DNA of 64,000 nucleotides. It comes from G963662605 sp963667005 (lineage in GTDB: Bacteria; Bacteroidota; Ignavibacteria; Ignavibacteriales; Ignavibacteriaceae). Under the pieces are notes generated by a model. That model was not told where the DNA came from. It searched no databases and was given only the letters and a program-made list of their open reading frames with translations. This document shows positions 25,608 through 35,485 of the stretch, piece after piece. The stretch spans positions 744,001 to 808,000 of the forward strand of contig OY762937.1 in NCBI GenBank assembly GCA_963667005.1, read 5' to 3'. A program made the translations under genes and the position numbers. Position 1 is the stretch's first letter. Every line of letters begins with the position of its first letter.

Positions 25608-26684
25608 TTATTTAAGTTTCGTTCCTTTATATTTCTGCAGTTTGCCGTTCAGATAGTTTTTAAACTCTTCCTCTTCTTCAAGCTGCATTTCAATCTTCAA
25701 GTAGTAAATATCAATATCATCAAGCTCTTTGCTGAATTGCGAAAGCTTAACGGAATCTTTTTCCGTTGTAATTACCGAATAGCAATTCTTATCATAGAAC
25801 ACTTTGCGTATCTGCTGTACTTCTTCATTAGTGTACAGTTTATGATCTGCAAAAATCAACTGTTCATCGGTTGATATATTAAAAGTCTCCATCGCCGTGA
25901 TGAACGAATGCGGATTTGCGATTCCGCATACAAGCAGACTTTTTTGTCCCTGAAATTCTTCCGCCGGGAAGAACTCATTATTGCGGACGTCCAAGAACCC
26001 TACTGTTTTATAGTGCGCATTGAATACCGGCTTTGTGCTCAGCAGTTTCATATAGCATTCGGGTATTTCAGCCTTCGCTGAAAACTTCCGGTTAATAATA
26101 ACGCAGTCGGCTCGTTTTACTTCTGCAACAGGTTCGCGCAAGTCGCCTGTCGGCAGCATCAACCGGCGCAGACCATTGCGCCTTGTAAAAAATCTCTGGT
26201 CAAATAACACGATATTTACATCGCGTTCAATATACCTGTGCTGATAAGCATCATCGAGAACAAGTGCATCCGGTGAAAAATCATCAAGTAATTCTTCCGC
26301 TCCGACAATGCGGTCTTCGCATACGGCGGCAGGCACCTGACAGTTATACACCGTTTGCAGCATTTCATCTCCGGCATCTTCAACCCGGGCGAAAACATCT
26401 TTACCGTCTGAGACCAACAGGTATCCTTCGGAATCTCTTCCGTAACCGCGGCTTAAAACAGCGACACGCAGTCCCATGTTTTTCAACATGTTGGTTACCT
26501 TAATGGTAAACGGCGATTTTCCGGAGCCGCCTGTTGTCAGGTTGCCGATGGATACAACAAACGAGTTAACCGATTTTGTTTTCAGTATTCCGCGGTTGAA
26601 CAGATAATTTCTTACTGTAACAATAAGCGCGTATACCGGAATCAGCGGGATAAATAAAACCCGCAATACATCAAGTACTCTCAT
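25608..26684 (-). CDS. lpxK: Tetraacyldisaccharide 4'-kinase
   Basis: Phosphorylates the lipid A disaccharide at the 4' position, at the inner face of the cytoplasmic membrane. 358 residues. A single N-terminal membrane helix (~8-28) precedes the P-loop VSIGNLTTGGSGKSPFT (~44-60), where Ser stands in place of the more common Thr in GTGKTP. A conserved DDAYQHRYIERDVNIVLFD block (~140) follows, and LPTGDLREP (~178) and ADHKLYTNEEV further on are typical. The start overlaps the preceding acyltransferase gene by four bases (ATGA). Together with lpxB nearby it shows the cell makes lipid A. Confidence 0.94.
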   Translation of the reverse strand: MRVLDVLRVLFIPLIPVYALIVTVRNYLFNRGILKTKSVNSFVVSIGNLTTGGSGKSPFTIKVTNMLKNMGLRVAVLSRGYGRDSEGYLLVSDGKDVFARVEDAGDEMLQTVYNCQVPAAVCEDRIVGAEELLDDFSPDALVLDDAYQHRYIERDVNIVLFDQRFFTRRNGLRRLMLPTGDLREPVAEVKRADCVIINRKFSAKAEIPECYMKLLSTKPVFNAHYKTVGFLDVRNNEFFPAEEFQGQKSLLVCGIANPHSFITAMETFNISTDEQLIFADHKLYTNEEVQQIRKVFYDKNCYSVITTEKDSVKLSQFSKELDDIDIYYLKIEMQLEEEEEFKNYLNGKLQKYKGTKLK

Positions 26685-27343
26685 GCAGAAAATTTTTCCG
26701 CTTCTGTTTGCAACTTCATCAAATGCTTTTCACAATTCTTAATTATCACCGACGTCGCATCACGATCTATCGTTCTGTCAATCTTCATAGGATCAGAGTA
26801 CACAAGGCGCACACGCGAAAACAATTTGGGAATTTCAAAGGCATCCCAGCTTTTCAATTTCCATTTCTTTTCGTACGCCGAACCGATCAGAACCAGAGAT
26901 GTTCCGCTTTTCTTCGCCGCAACTACCGCTCCGGGCTTAAACTCGTGCACCGGTCCCCGCGGCCCATCAGGCGTAAGGCAAACCGAACCTTCCTTCACCG
27001 CGTAATCAATCATCATATCAAGAGCGCTAGCACCGCCCTTTGAACTTGATCCGCGGACAACTTTATAATTCCAATATTTCAAAGTACGTGCGAGCAATTC
27101 ACCGTCTTTGCTTTGGCTTATCAAAGCAAGCATCGCATTATTGCGAAGCTGATACCATGGATACAACATTGTTCCATGCCAAAACGCGAATATCATATGC
27201 TCTTTATTTGCAATTGCTTCATCGGTTAAGCCGGCGTTTACACGCTCAACGCGCAGCGACGCAACCCACCAGGCGGCAACTCTGCCCAATAGTACATAAC
27301 CCAACGGTCTGAGCATTCCCAGTAACCGCGTTTTAATTTTCAT
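26681..27343 (-). CDS. Lysophospholipid acyltransferase family protein (DUF374)
   Basis: Probable membrane-associated acyltransferase acting on lipid A precursor or a related glycolipid. About 220 residues from the preferred ATG at 27343 (MKIKTRLLGML), which overlaps the lpxB stop by 11 bases. An in-frame ATG at 27385 has a better Shine-Dalgarno-like sequence (GGGAG) but adds 14 atypical residues. Motifs: FAFWHGTMLYPWY (~65), where the His is expected to be catalytic though the usual HxxxxD is not exact; and TPDGPRGPVHEFKPGAV (~125), diagnostic for the DUF374 branch that replaces LpxL-type late acyltransferases. It lies between lpxB and lpxK in a tight operon with ATGA coupling, supporting a role in lipid A assembly. 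Confidence 0.83.
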   Translation of the reverse strand: MKIKTRLLGMLRPLGYVLLGRVAAWWVASLRVERVNAGLTDEAIANKEHMIFAFWHGTMLYPWYQLRNNAMLALISQSKDGELLARTLKYWNYKVVRGSSSKGGASALDMMIDYAVKEGSVCLTPDGPRGPVHEFKPGAVVAAKKSGTSLVLIGSAYEKKWKLKSWDAFEIPKLFSRVRLVYSDPMKIDRTIDRDATSVIIKNCEKHLMKLQTEAEKFSA

Positions 27344-28481
27344 GCAAAACTCTGTTAATTGCCGAGGCCGCACAAACAGACGCATGCTTGTCTCCCAGTA
27401 AACTCCGCAGTCCGGCCAATTTGTTTTTCATTTCCTCACGGCGTTTTTCATCATCCAAAATTGCGGATGCAACTTCCAAGATTTTTTTCGTCGACACGTC
27501 ATCCTGAATCAGCTCAGGAACAACGTCGCCGCCGGAGACAATATTTGCAAGTCCGATATAATCAATCTTTACAAGCCGCTTTCCGATTGCAAACGTAAGC
27601 GGATTCGTTTTGTACACGATTATCATCGGCAATCCGAAAATACCCGCCTGCAAAGTTGAGGTTCCTGATTTTACAACTCCGAACTTTGCATACTGCATAA
27701 ACTCATATACATGCTCATGGACGACTTTATATTTCGTCGTGCTTTTATAAAGCTGCTCAAACACAGCCGAGTCAATCAGCGGAGCACAAGCCAACACAAT
27801 CTGCATGTTGTACTTCTGCGCTAATTTTTCAACGCCTTCCGCTATTGCCGGATAGATAAGGCGCACTTCCTGTTCTCTGCTGCCCGGCAAAACGAGGAGG
27901 ATATCTTTATCCTCTTCCAAATCATACTTCGCGTATAACTCGTGTTTACTCATAAGATTATACGCGCCTATCTGTTCTACCAACGGATGCCCGACAAACT
28001 CGGCATTAATTCCGTGTCCGCGGTACATAGTTTCTTCGAACGGGAACACCACCAACATGGTATTCACTAACTTTTTAATCTTCTTTATCCGCCCTTTTCC
28101 CCAAGCCCATAGCTGCGGAGAAATGTAATAGATAATCTTTACGTTCATCTTTTTGAGCAGCTTTGCGAAATTGAGATTGAATCCGGGATAATCAATCAAT
28201 ATCGCCGTGGTAATATTTTTCTCTTTCACCAAAGCCGCAAGTTCACGCTTTACTTTCGCGATAAACGGAAGATGCTTAACCACCTCCGCAAATCCGAGAA
28301 ACGCCATCTTGTTAATATGATACAGAGCATGTAAACCGTTCTTTATCAATTCATCACCGCCGATGCCGAAAGCTTCAAGATGCGGATTTGTTTTCCGCAA
28401 TTCCTTCAATACTTCCGCACCATGCATGTCGCCGGAAACTTCGCCGGCAACAATGAGGATGTTTTCTTTTGCTACGCTCAA
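27333..28481 (-). CDS. lpxB: Lipid-A-disaccharide synthase
   Basis: Condenses UDP-diacylglucosamine with lipid X into the lipid A disaccharide. 382 residues, normal length. Family motifs in order: VAGEVSGDMHGAEVL (~11-25), GIGGDEL (~40), DYPGFNLNFAKLLKK (~97), YISPQLWAWGKGRIKKIKK (~118), FPFEETMY (~147), FVGHPLVEQ (~161), LPGSREQEV (~199) and VKSGTSTLQAGI (~271). Glycosyltransferase-B fold, peripheral on the inner membrane. Its start overlaps the preceding gene by four bases, and the following acyltransferase gene overlaps its end. Confidence 0.95.
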   Translation of the reverse strand: MSVAKENILIVAGEVSGDMHGAEVLKELRKTNPHLEAFGIGGDELIKNGLHALYHINKMAFLGFAEVVKHLPFIAKVKRELAALVKEKNITTAILIDYPGFNLNFAKLLKKMNVKIIYYISPQLWAWGKGRIKKIKKLVNTMLVVFPFEETMYRGHGINAEFVGHPLVEQIGAYNLMSKHELYAKYDLEEDKDILLVLPGSREQEVRLIYPAIAEGVEKLAQKYNMQIVLACAPLIDSAVFEQLYKSTTKYKVVHEHVYEFMQYAKFGVVKSGTSTLQAGIFGLPMIIVYKTNPLTFAIGKRLVKIDYIGLANIVSGGDVVPELIQDDVSTKKILEVASAILDDEKRREEMKNKLAGLRSLLGDKHASVCAASAINRVLHEN

Positions 28482-29089
28482 TTCGCTATCATTTTCATTG
28501 GCATTATTCTAAAGAGCCAGAGCAAAAAGACAGTCAACGTAATAATTGTAAATGCCTGCAATGTTCTTCTTTCGGAACGCAGTCCTGCTTTCAGATTGTA
28601 TGACGGCTGTGGCAGCGCGTTATTTTTATATGCAGAAATGCGCGGTATAAAACGCGGAACATTTTTGCAATACTCGGCATACGATTCACCGAAAGCCGTC
28701 TTCAGATATGCTTCTTCTTCGCCGACAATAGTTACATACTGCCATGCAAAAAAGAGGAACGCGATAACCGGCAAATAAGGACACAGGGCATTCGCCATGA
28801 TGCCGATACCGACATACATTAAAATATTTCCGACGTACAGCGGATTACGTACATGCGCGAAAGGGCCGCTGATAACGAGAAATGTTCCGCCGACTCCGCC
28901 GGTGGTTCTCGTTTCACTGCCTGCCCAGCTTACACCCCAAAGACGTATCAATTCTCCCGCGACCGCGATGAGAAAACCGCCGATTAAACTATACACGTTC
29001 GGTTCATTATAAAGAACCATAAGTATAATAAACGGGATTGGTGTATAACTCCGGTACTTAAATACTTTCAACGAAAATTTGTTTGCCAT
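28478..29089 (-). CDS. Isoprenylcysteine methyltransferase / PEMT-like membrane protein
   Basis: 203-residue integral-membrane protein with about five hydrophobic helices. The C-terminal half has the methyltransferase pattern of the ICMT/phospholipid-methyltransferase superfamily: GPFAHVRNPLYVGNILMYVGIG (~80-101, the RNPxY motif) and then GEEEAYLKTAFGESYAEYCKNVPRFIP (~130-156, the E..YxxxVPRxxP motif) used for SAM and substrate binding. Acceptor unknown: a phospholipid or other membrane lipid is more likely than a prenylated protein in a bacterium. It overlaps lpxB by four bases, so it belongs to the envelope-lipid operon. Confidence 0.83.
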   Translation of the reverse strand: MANKFSLKVFKYRSYTPIPFIILMVLYNEPNVYSLIGGFLIAVAGELIRLWGVSWAGSETRTTGGVGGTFLVISGPFAHVRNPLYVGNILMYVGIGIMANALCPYLPVIAFLFFAWQYVTIVGEEEAYLKTAFGESYAEYCKNVPRFIPRISAYKNNALPQPSYNLKAGLRSERRTLQAFTIITLTVFLLWLFRIMPMKMIAN

Positions 29090-29097
29090 AATTCTTT

Positions 29098-29817
29098 CTA
29101 TCCGAGTTTATAAACTTCATTTCTTTTCAAAACAGCCTGATGCCGTTTCTTAATTCTTTTCTTTGCAAGTGTCAACTGCAGCAATCTTAAAACATCAGCA
29201 AACGAACTGTACGGGAAATACGAGATACGTTCTCTTTCGCAAAATTTCAGCAGATCGTCTTTCGCGAAAATAATATCGCAAAACTGTGCGGGGCACGTAT
29301 CCGAACTGCCGTTACCGATGTATACGGTAATTTCATCATCGCCGCTTTCTTCCAGAACATGATTCCGCTTGCAATTAGCGCAATCGTGACACTCTTCATC
29401 GGTATATGGAAATACCGGTTTAATTTTTCCATCCGGTCCGGAGATTAAAGAATTTGCAAAGAACTTGATGTCCTGCAATCCCTCTCTCTCAAAAACATAT
29501 TTTATATAATTGTCGAATCCGTCGCTCAGTATAAAAAACGGAATTTCATTTTCTCTACAGTATGCGGCAAAATCTTTGAACGTCGGATCTATCTCAAAAC
29601 TCTGAATATATTCATGGATTTGTTTCAGCGTCAAATCCGGTGCTTCCTGTAAAAGCTGAAACCAGCCTTCTTTTCCCGTAATAACACCGTCTTTAATATT
29701 CTGCGTAATCACTGCCGACGCGGGCTGATTACCAAAATGCAGAAATATATTCTCGCCGATGTCTCTCTTTGTTATCGTGCCGTCGAAATCAACAAATATT
29801 TTTAACTGATGAACCAC
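29098..29817 (-). CDS. HAD-IB family phosphatase, MtnX-like
   Basis: 239-residue soluble phosphatase of the haloacid dehalogenase superfamily. Motif I DFDGTITKRDIG (~9-20, nucleophile Asp and acid Asp), motif II SDGFDNYI (~98) and motif III/IV GNGSSDTCPA (~165) are intact. A Cys cluster ECHDCANCK (~143) is present as in MtnX-like members and may bind metal. MtnX itself dephosphorylates a methionine-salvage intermediate; no other salvage gene is near, so the substrate may be different (a phosphoserine-like or lipid-pathway metabolite). First gene of the lpxB-lpxK run, eight bp before the membrane methyltransferase gene. Confidence 0.8.
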   Translation of the reverse strand: MVHQLKIFVDFDGTITKRDIGENIFLHFGNQPASAVITQNIKDGVITGKEGWFQLLQEAPDLTLKQIHEYIQSFEIDPTFKDFAAYCRENEIPFFILSDGFDNYIKYVFEREGLQDIKFFANSLISGPDGKIKPVFPYTDEECHDCANCKRNHVLEESGDDEITVYIGNGSSDTCPAQFCDIIFAKDDLLKFCERERISYFPYSSFADVLRLLQLTLAKKRIKKRHQAVLKRNEVYKLG

Positions 29818-29846
29818 TAAAACTTTCTGTCTGTCTTTTTTCCTTC

Positions 29847-29877
29847 CGAACCCATGGCTTAAGCCATGGGCTAGGAA
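29847..29877. repeat. TTCCTA..CCCATG palindrome, copy 1
   Basis: The perfect 20-bp core palindrome is 29851-29870 (CCCATGGCTTAAGCCATGGG); outer bases (TTCC..GGAA) also partly pair. Same family as 49516-49549 and 52867-52898. Confidence 0.75.
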
Positions 29878-29896
29878 TCAGAAACATCCTTCGCAA

Positions 29897-31903
29897 TTAA
29901 TGCGATTTATCTATTACGAATTTTTTCACTTCTATTACATCTTTAGCCGTAAACCGGTAGAAATACGTTCCCGAAGGCAGATTGCCGGCATGAAATACAA
30001 ACGTGTTGCGGCCTTTCTGCGTATCCAATATTTCCTTTTCATCCATTTTTTCAATGCGTGAGTTGTAAAACTCAAACCGCACCAGCATCGGTTCAGGTAA
30101 ATAATAGTTGATCACCGTCGAATCAGCGAACGGATTCGGAATATTTTGTAAAACAACAATTTTATCACCGATCGGTCTCAAATAACTCACCTTTTGAATT
30201 TCAGAAGCATTCAAAACCGTATTCTCTGCGAGCTGTAAAACGCGAATGAAGTACACACCGTCGGTATCCGGCATAAATGAGTAACTGTAATCGTTTGCAT
30301 CATGAAATACTTTTGCCGGTACGGTTATTACTTCAGTCCAATTGGTGTCATTAATAGTCTTGAGCAAAAACTTTTCAATTCTAAAGGCCTTAATCATGCT
30401 GCCGCTTCCGGTTTTCCATGAAACCGAAATGCTGTCGCCGTTTACGGCAGTGGCTAATTCAAGCAGAGGCGTAAACTGCTTTTTTTCAGCAAACAAGCGC
30501 TGCCCGTAAATGCCCGAACCGTTTTTATCGGCTTCTTTTAGAATAACAATGATTCCCTGCTTGCGATCATTAATAACCGCCGGATAGCTTTTTTCGGTAC
30601 CTTTCGAAAGAAGCATCGGTACTCCGACTGAATCCCACATCAGGTGGCCTTCTTTATTAATTTTTTGCGCGTACACATACGTGTCCGAAGCAGATTCTCC
30701 ACGCTCGAACCAAGTTATAAAACTTTCACCAAGTCTATCGGTTGTTAAAGCCTGACCGAATTTATTCGACGGCTTGTACGAAACAAACTGTGCATCATCG
30801 CCCCATGCTAATTTTCCGTCATGAGTGATTTTCTGACAAAACACATTTTTTGTTTTTCCCGATTCATTCAGCCAGCTCACAATAATCGAGTTATCCGGTG
30901 ATTGTGTCAGCTGAATGTTGCTTTTTGAACCCTTAATACGAGGCGCTGCTTTTTTCGGTTCTGCAAACAGGTATTTACCTTTTTCGTCAATCGAGCGGAA
31001 CAGTATTTCTTTGTTCTTTCCACCTGTCTGCCAAATCGCAGTAACCTGACCGTTCTTCAACGAAGCAGCGGTGTAGCTCAATATATCATCATTTGCTGAT
31101 GATACTTCAACCGGTTTTGCGAAATACGATTTATTCCCGGCTTTATCGAGATGCTGTACAAAAAGAACATTCTTGCCCTGACGTGCTTCGAGCCATAACA
31201 CGAATGCACCTTGTTTCTGATCGGGAATTATCAGTGTTGAATACTTCTGTTCTTTAGTCGTTGAAACCAGCATCAATGAGTCTGGAGTCTCTATTTCGCC
31301 GTCGGCACTTATCTTTTGCACCTTGACAAAATACTGTGCCGGTGTCGTGTTTGCTTTTTCGATATAGGAAACATACGCGTTACCTATCGAATCAACCGCA
31401 AGAGAATAATTGGTGATGCGTCCGTTTTCCTTATATACCCGGACACCTTCATCACCCCACTGCAACGCACCATTCGCAATGGTTTTCTGAATGCAGAGTT
31501 CATCACACTCTGTATTCATGTTCTCTTTCCAAAGAACAAACAACTGACCGTTGACATTAACTTTTGCAACCGGATTTTCTTTTACTCCCGGGCGCGTCGA
31601 GATATTCTTTCCATCACCGCGTAAACGAACTTTTCCGTTAAGCTCAATTGATTGGAAATAAATATCGGCGATGTTGTTGTCTTTTTTATCCTGCCATACG
31701 ATATAAAATCCACCATCGGGATTTTCTATCGAAGAAATATTATAGGGCGTCTGTGTATCAACAACAAGTTTTTTTGCCTTCTCGAGAGAATTTGTCCATT
31801 GACCGAAGACAGCCTGAGAACATAATAGCAACACCCACAGAACAACTGTGAAATTTCTGACCGAAGCCGGGAAATACTTTTTCCTCCGGTTATGCAACAA
31901 CAT
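29897..31903 (-). CDS. Secreted protein with T9SS-type C-terminal tail
   Basis: 668-residue exported protein of unknown function. The signal peptide (LWVLLLCSQAVFGQ) ends near residue 34. Residues ~40-480 form repeated beta-rich units of ~60 residues ending in patterns such as (V/I)(V/L)W...... with Asp/Gly turns (GGFYIVWQDKKDN, GAFVLWLEARQGKN), reminiscent of a propeller. A fibronectin-like segment covers ~490-580. The sorting tail starts at LQNIPNPFADSTVINYYL (~588) and ends in VKKFVIDKSH, a variant of the usual tail. The start overlaps the end of smc by 14 bases, and the gene follows smc on the same strand. Confidence 0.8.
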   Translation of the reverse strand: MLLHNRRKKYFPASVRNFTVVLWVLLLCSQAVFGQWTNSLEKAKKLVVDTQTPYNISSIENPDGGFYIVWQDKKDNNIADIYFQSIELNGKVRLRGDGKNISTRPGVKENPVAKVNVNGQLFVLWKENMNTECDELCIQKTIANGALQWGDEGVRVYKENGRITNYSLAVDSIGNAYVSYIEKANTTPAQYFVKVQKISADGEIETPDSLMLVSTTKEQKYSTLIIPDQKQGAFVLWLEARQGKNVLFVQHLDKAGNKSYFAKPVEVSSANDDILSYTAASLKNGQVTAIWQTGGKNKEILFRSIDEKGKYLFAEPKKAAPRIKGSKSNIQLTQSPDNSIIVSWLNESGKTKNVFCQKITHDGKLAWGDDAQFVSYKPSNKFGQALTTDRLGESFITWFERGESASDTYVYAQKINKEGHLMWDSVGVPMLLSKGTEKSYPAVINDRKQGIIVILKEADKNGSGIYGQRLFAEKKQFTPLLELATAVNGDSISVSWKTGSGSMIKAFRIEKFLLKTINDTNWTEVITVPAKVFHDANDYSYSFMPDTDGVYFIRVLQLAENTVLNASEIQKVSYLRPIGDKIVVLQNIPNPFADSTVINYYLPEPMLVRFEFYNSRIEKMDEKEILDTQKGRNTFVFHAGNLPSGTYFYRFTAKDVIEVKKFVIDKSH

Positions 31904-34900
31904 TCAGATCCTCATTAAATTTAACACTAACAAGTTTCGAGATACCCTCTTCCTGCATGGTTACACCATACAAGGCGTCTGCAGCTTCCATGGTTCTCTT
32001 GTTGTGAGTAACAACAATAAACTGCGTGTTGGAACTGAACTGTTTAATAATTCTGGTAAAGCGGTCAATGTTTGCATCGTCAAGCGGCGCGTCAATTTCA
32101 TCAAGAATACAGAAAGGACTCGGCTTAACAAGATAAATAGCAAACAACAACGCGATAGCGGTCAGGGTCTTTTCTCCTCCCGAAAGAGCTTCAATCGTAA
32201 GAGGACGCTTACCCTTCGGCTTCGCGATAATTTCAATCTTTCCTTCAAGCGGATCAACGCCTTCTTCAAGCTTCATATCAGCTTCATCACCGGGATTAAA
32301 CAAGCTTCTGAAGATATTAATGAAGTTCTCGCGAATCTTTCCAAATGTTTCAAGGAACAGATTTTGAGCCGTCGTATTAATTTCTTCAATGGTCTTGATC
32401 AAATCCTTTTCAGAAGCAACAAGGTCATCGCGCTGTTTGTGTAAAAATTCAAGACGCTGTTTTTCTTCGTCGAATTCAGAATATGCCAACAAGTTAACAG
32501 GGCCAAGGTTTTTAATCTGCTGCTTATAGCTGTGAACTTCTTCCGTACGGGTTTTGAAATCGAATGTATCGAGATCGTCAAACTCTTTGATCTCTATTTG
32601 CAAAGAATAGTTTTCCGCGATTTGAGCACGCAGGTTTTCGACCTTAATATCCAATTCATTCAGCTTCATTTCGCTAGCGTGAATCCCGTTGGCTGCTGCT
32701 TCGCGTTCTTTGCGGAGAGAACCCTGCGCAGATTCTTTCTCGTTTATCTCACTCCGGACTTCCTTAAACCGCTCGCCGATAACTTTTTCTTCGCCTTGCA
32801 GTTTTTCTTTTTCTTCGTTCAGTCCGGCTAATTCCATGTACTTATCGTCAATAATTTCCGTAAGTGTTTCGATTTCCGAATCGGCAGCACTTATGTCTTC
32901 GTTGCGTTTTTCCAGAGACTTCTTAATCGTTACGATGTTGTCTTCGCTCCGGATAATACCGCTTTCATAATTTTTCTTTTCACCGGTCAGGCGTTCGTGT
33001 TCAATATCAATGAGGTTGATCTTTGCCTGTATCGCATTATATGCTTTTTCTACTTCACGGAAGGCTTCTTCGATTTTTTGCTGTTCGCCCTCTATGTTCT
33101 GAACATGCGCACGGAATTCTATCAGTTCGGCTTCTAATTTTTCACGCTCATTATCAAGCTGATTTGACTGATGAACATATTCCTGAAGTTCTTCACGATT
33201 CTTTTCAATCTCATCAACTGCTTTGGTTTTTTCAAACTCGAATTGCGCAATCTGCTTTTCGATGTTTGCCAAATCGTTAACAAGAATTTTCGAGTTATCT
33301 GCAAGCACCTTCATATCAATCGAGCCGATCCGCTCTTCCATTTCAGCCATCTTTGCCTGAAGGCTTGCAAGTTCCTCTTCATGTTTCGGATACTGCTTTT
33401 TCAGATCTTCAAGCAGCTGTCTTCTTCCGAACAAGGTTTCATCAAGACGTGGAGCGGCGCCGCCTTCAACAAGTCCGGATGCTTCAAGTATGTCGCCATT
33501 CAGCGTTGTATACGTAAATTCCGGGAATTGTTCCGACAATGCGAACGCGGTCTTTAAATCTTTAACAATACCGATAGTGGAGAGCAGGCGGTTAAACAAC
33601 GGTCTCCATTCATCGTCGGTAACGATGAGGTCATCACACCATCCGAGGAATCCTTCCTGTTTTGCGACTTTTTGTTTGCGCCTGCGGAAGAAATAATTCT
33701 TTATTGAGCCGCCGAAGGAAGATTTCTTTTCTGTCCTGTAGCCGCGCATGTAAAATGATGCTTTACCGTAATCGTTCTTTTCAAGATATTCGATTCCGTT
33801 GCGGATGTCGTCTATCGTATCAACGATAATACTGTTCAAATTATTTTTCAGAGCTGCTTCAATCGCAAAGCGGAACTCATCACCGGCATTACCGATATTG
33901 GCGATGAGATTCTTAGCGCCGGCATTCCATGAGTTGTCTTCCAAAAGTGCTTTTGCGCCTTTTGAAAAACCTTCAAGGCTCTCAATTACATTCTGTAAAA
34001 AGCTGATTTTATCGCGAACAACGTTAATAACACCGCGCTGTTCCAATTCCTTTTCTTTCAGCGAGTTGAGTTCCTGCTCAAGTGCAGTTTTCTCATCCTG
34101 CTTCTGCTGATAAAAACTTTCCGCTTCTTTTAAGCGTTGTTCGGACTCATTCTTTTCCTGTGTCAACTCTTCAATGTAATTAACCGTCTTTGCGATGTTA
34201 CCGGTTAATGATTGAATTTTTTTATTGAGTCCTTCGATTGATGTGTTGATGCGTTGGAGAGTGTTTTGCAGGTTGTGAAACGTGTTTTCCTTTGATGAAA
34301 GTTCTTTATGAAGATTCAGAACTTCCTGGTTATTCTGTTTAACTGCCTGGCGCTGCGTCTCTAACTCAGCCTCATATGATTGCAGTTCAGCCGAGACTTT
34401 TTCCTTCTCTATCTGTTTTTCTTCGAGACGGGTAGTAATTTCTTCAATGTTAACCTTGTAGTCTTCAATATTTTCCTGAGTGGTGGTTAACTGTGTCTGC
34501 AATTCATTGATATCACGATGATAGCGCTCGATGTTTATCTCAAGCGATTTTTTGCGCTCTTCGGATACCGATAAAGTTTGCTGTGCTTTATAAATCAACT
34601 CTGTCTGTGCAGTAATTGCAGAGCGTTTCTCCTGCAATTCGCGCTCAACAGCATATAAATTCTCTTTTACCGTACGCAGTTCATCATCAAGGCGTGCAAG
34701 GTCTGATTCAAATTGTAATTTTTTTGTAAAGTTCGCCTCGCGGTGTGCTTTTTGTTCTGCTTTCTGTAAATGAAAATACGCAAGCTCACGTTCTGCAAGA
34801 TCCAGTTCCAGTTCGCGAAGAGTTATGCTTAATTTATTATGGCGATCGGCGCGTTTAGCCTGACGTTCGAGCGAAGCAACTTTTTTATCAACTTCCGAAA

Positions 34901-35483
34901 CGATATCATTAACGCGGGTAAGGTCAGCCTTTACTTCATCAAGCTTACGGAGTGTTAAGCGGCGGCGGAGTTTATACTTGTTCACGCCCGCAGCTTCCTC
35001 AAACATATTGCGGCGTTCTTCCGCCTTGTTGTTCAAAATCTGCTCAACCATTTTCAACTCGATAACAGAATAGGCGTTCGAGCCCATACCGGTATCCATG
35101 AACAGATTGGTAATATCTTTCAAGCGGCAGATATTTCTGTTTAACAGATATTCACTTTCGCCGGAGCGGAAAATTCTTCTTGTAATAACAACTTCAGTAT
35201 ATTCAGAAGGTAGGATGCCTTTGTCATTTTCAATAGTCAACGATACTTCAGCCATACCCATAGGTTTCTTGTTCTGAGTTCCGTTGAAAATTACGTTCTC
35301 CATTTTATCGGAACGGAGCGTGCTGCTTTTCTGCTCGCCAAGACTCCAGCGGATAGCATCAACAATGTTGGTTTTACCGCATCCGTTAGGACCGACAATA
35401 GAAGTCACGCCATGATTGAAATTAACCACCGTCTTTTGAGCAAAGGATTTAAATCCTAATATTTCCAGCTTCGATAAATACAA
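31890..35483 (-). CDS. smc: Chromosome segregation protein SMC
   Basis: Large ATPase that loops and compacts the chromosome with ScpA/ScpB. 1,197 residues, the usual length. Walker A GPNGCGKTNIVDAIRW (~32-47); first coiled coil ~170-500; hinge ~505-690 (SFLQNVIESLEGFSKGAKALL and the following globular part); second coiled coil ~695-1010. The C-terminal head has signature LSGGEKTLTAIALLFAIY (~1095) and Walker B FCILDEIDAPLDDANIDRF (~1123). No frameshift seen. It starts two bases after the stop of the GH2-like gene and overlaps the following T9SS gene, an uncommon neighbourhood for smc. scpA/scpB are not in this window. Confidence 0.96.
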   Translation of the reverse strand: MYLSKLEILGFKSFAQKTVVNFNHGVTSIVGPNGCGKTNIVDAIRWSLGEQKSSTLRSDKMENVIFNGTQNKKPMGMAEVSLTIENDKGILPSEYTEVVITRRIFRSGESEYLLNRNICRLKDITNLFMDTGMGSNAYSVIELKMVEQILNNKAEERRNMFEEAAGVNKYKLRRRLTLRKLDEVKADLTRVNDIVSEVDKKVASLERQAKRADRHNKLSITLRELELDLAERELAYFHLQKAEQKAHREANFTKKLQFESDLARLDDELRTVKENLYAVERELQEKRSAITAQTELIYKAQQTLSVSEERKKSLEINIERYHRDINELQTQLTTTQENIEDYKVNIEEITTRLEEKQIEKEKVSAELQSYEAELETQRQAVKQNNQEVLNLHKELSSKENTFHNLQNTLQRINTSIEGLNKKIQSLTGNIAKTVNYIEELTQEKNESEQRLKEAESFYQQKQDEKTALEQELNSLKEKELEQRGVINVVRDKISFLQNVIESLEGFSKGAKALLEDNSWNAGAKNLIANIGNAGDEFRFAIEAALKNNLNSIIVDTIDDIRNGIEYLEKNDYGKASFYMRGYRTEKKSSFGGSIKNYFFRRRKQKVAKQEGFLGWCDDLIVTDDEWRPLFNRLLSTIGIVKDLKTAFALSEQFPEFTYTTLNGDILEASGLVEGGAAPRLDETLFGRRQLLEDLKKQYPKHEEELASLQAKMAEMEERIGSIDMKVLADNSKILVNDLANIEKQIAQFEFEKTKAVDEIEKNREELQEYVHQSNQLDNEREKLEAELIEFRAHVQNIEGEQQKIEEAFREVEKAYNAIQAKINLIDIEHERLTGEKKNYESGIIRSEDNIVTIKKSLEKRNEDISAADSEIETLTEIIDDKYMELAGLNEEKEKLQGEEKVIGERFKEVRSEINEKESAQGSLRKEREAAANGIHASEMKLNELDIKVENLRAQIAENYSLQIEIKEFDDLDTFDFKTRTEEVHSYKQQIKNLGPVNLLAYSEFDEEKQRLEFLHKQRDDLVASEKDLIKTIEEINTTAQNLFLETFGKIRENFINIFRSLFNPGDEADMKLEEGVDPLEGKIEIIAKPKGKRPLTIEALSGGEKTLTAIALLFAIYLVKPSPFCILDEIDAPLDDANIDRFTRIIKQFSSNTQFIVVTHNKRTMEAADALYGVTMQEEGISKLVSVKFNEDLNVVA

Positions 35484-35485
35484 TG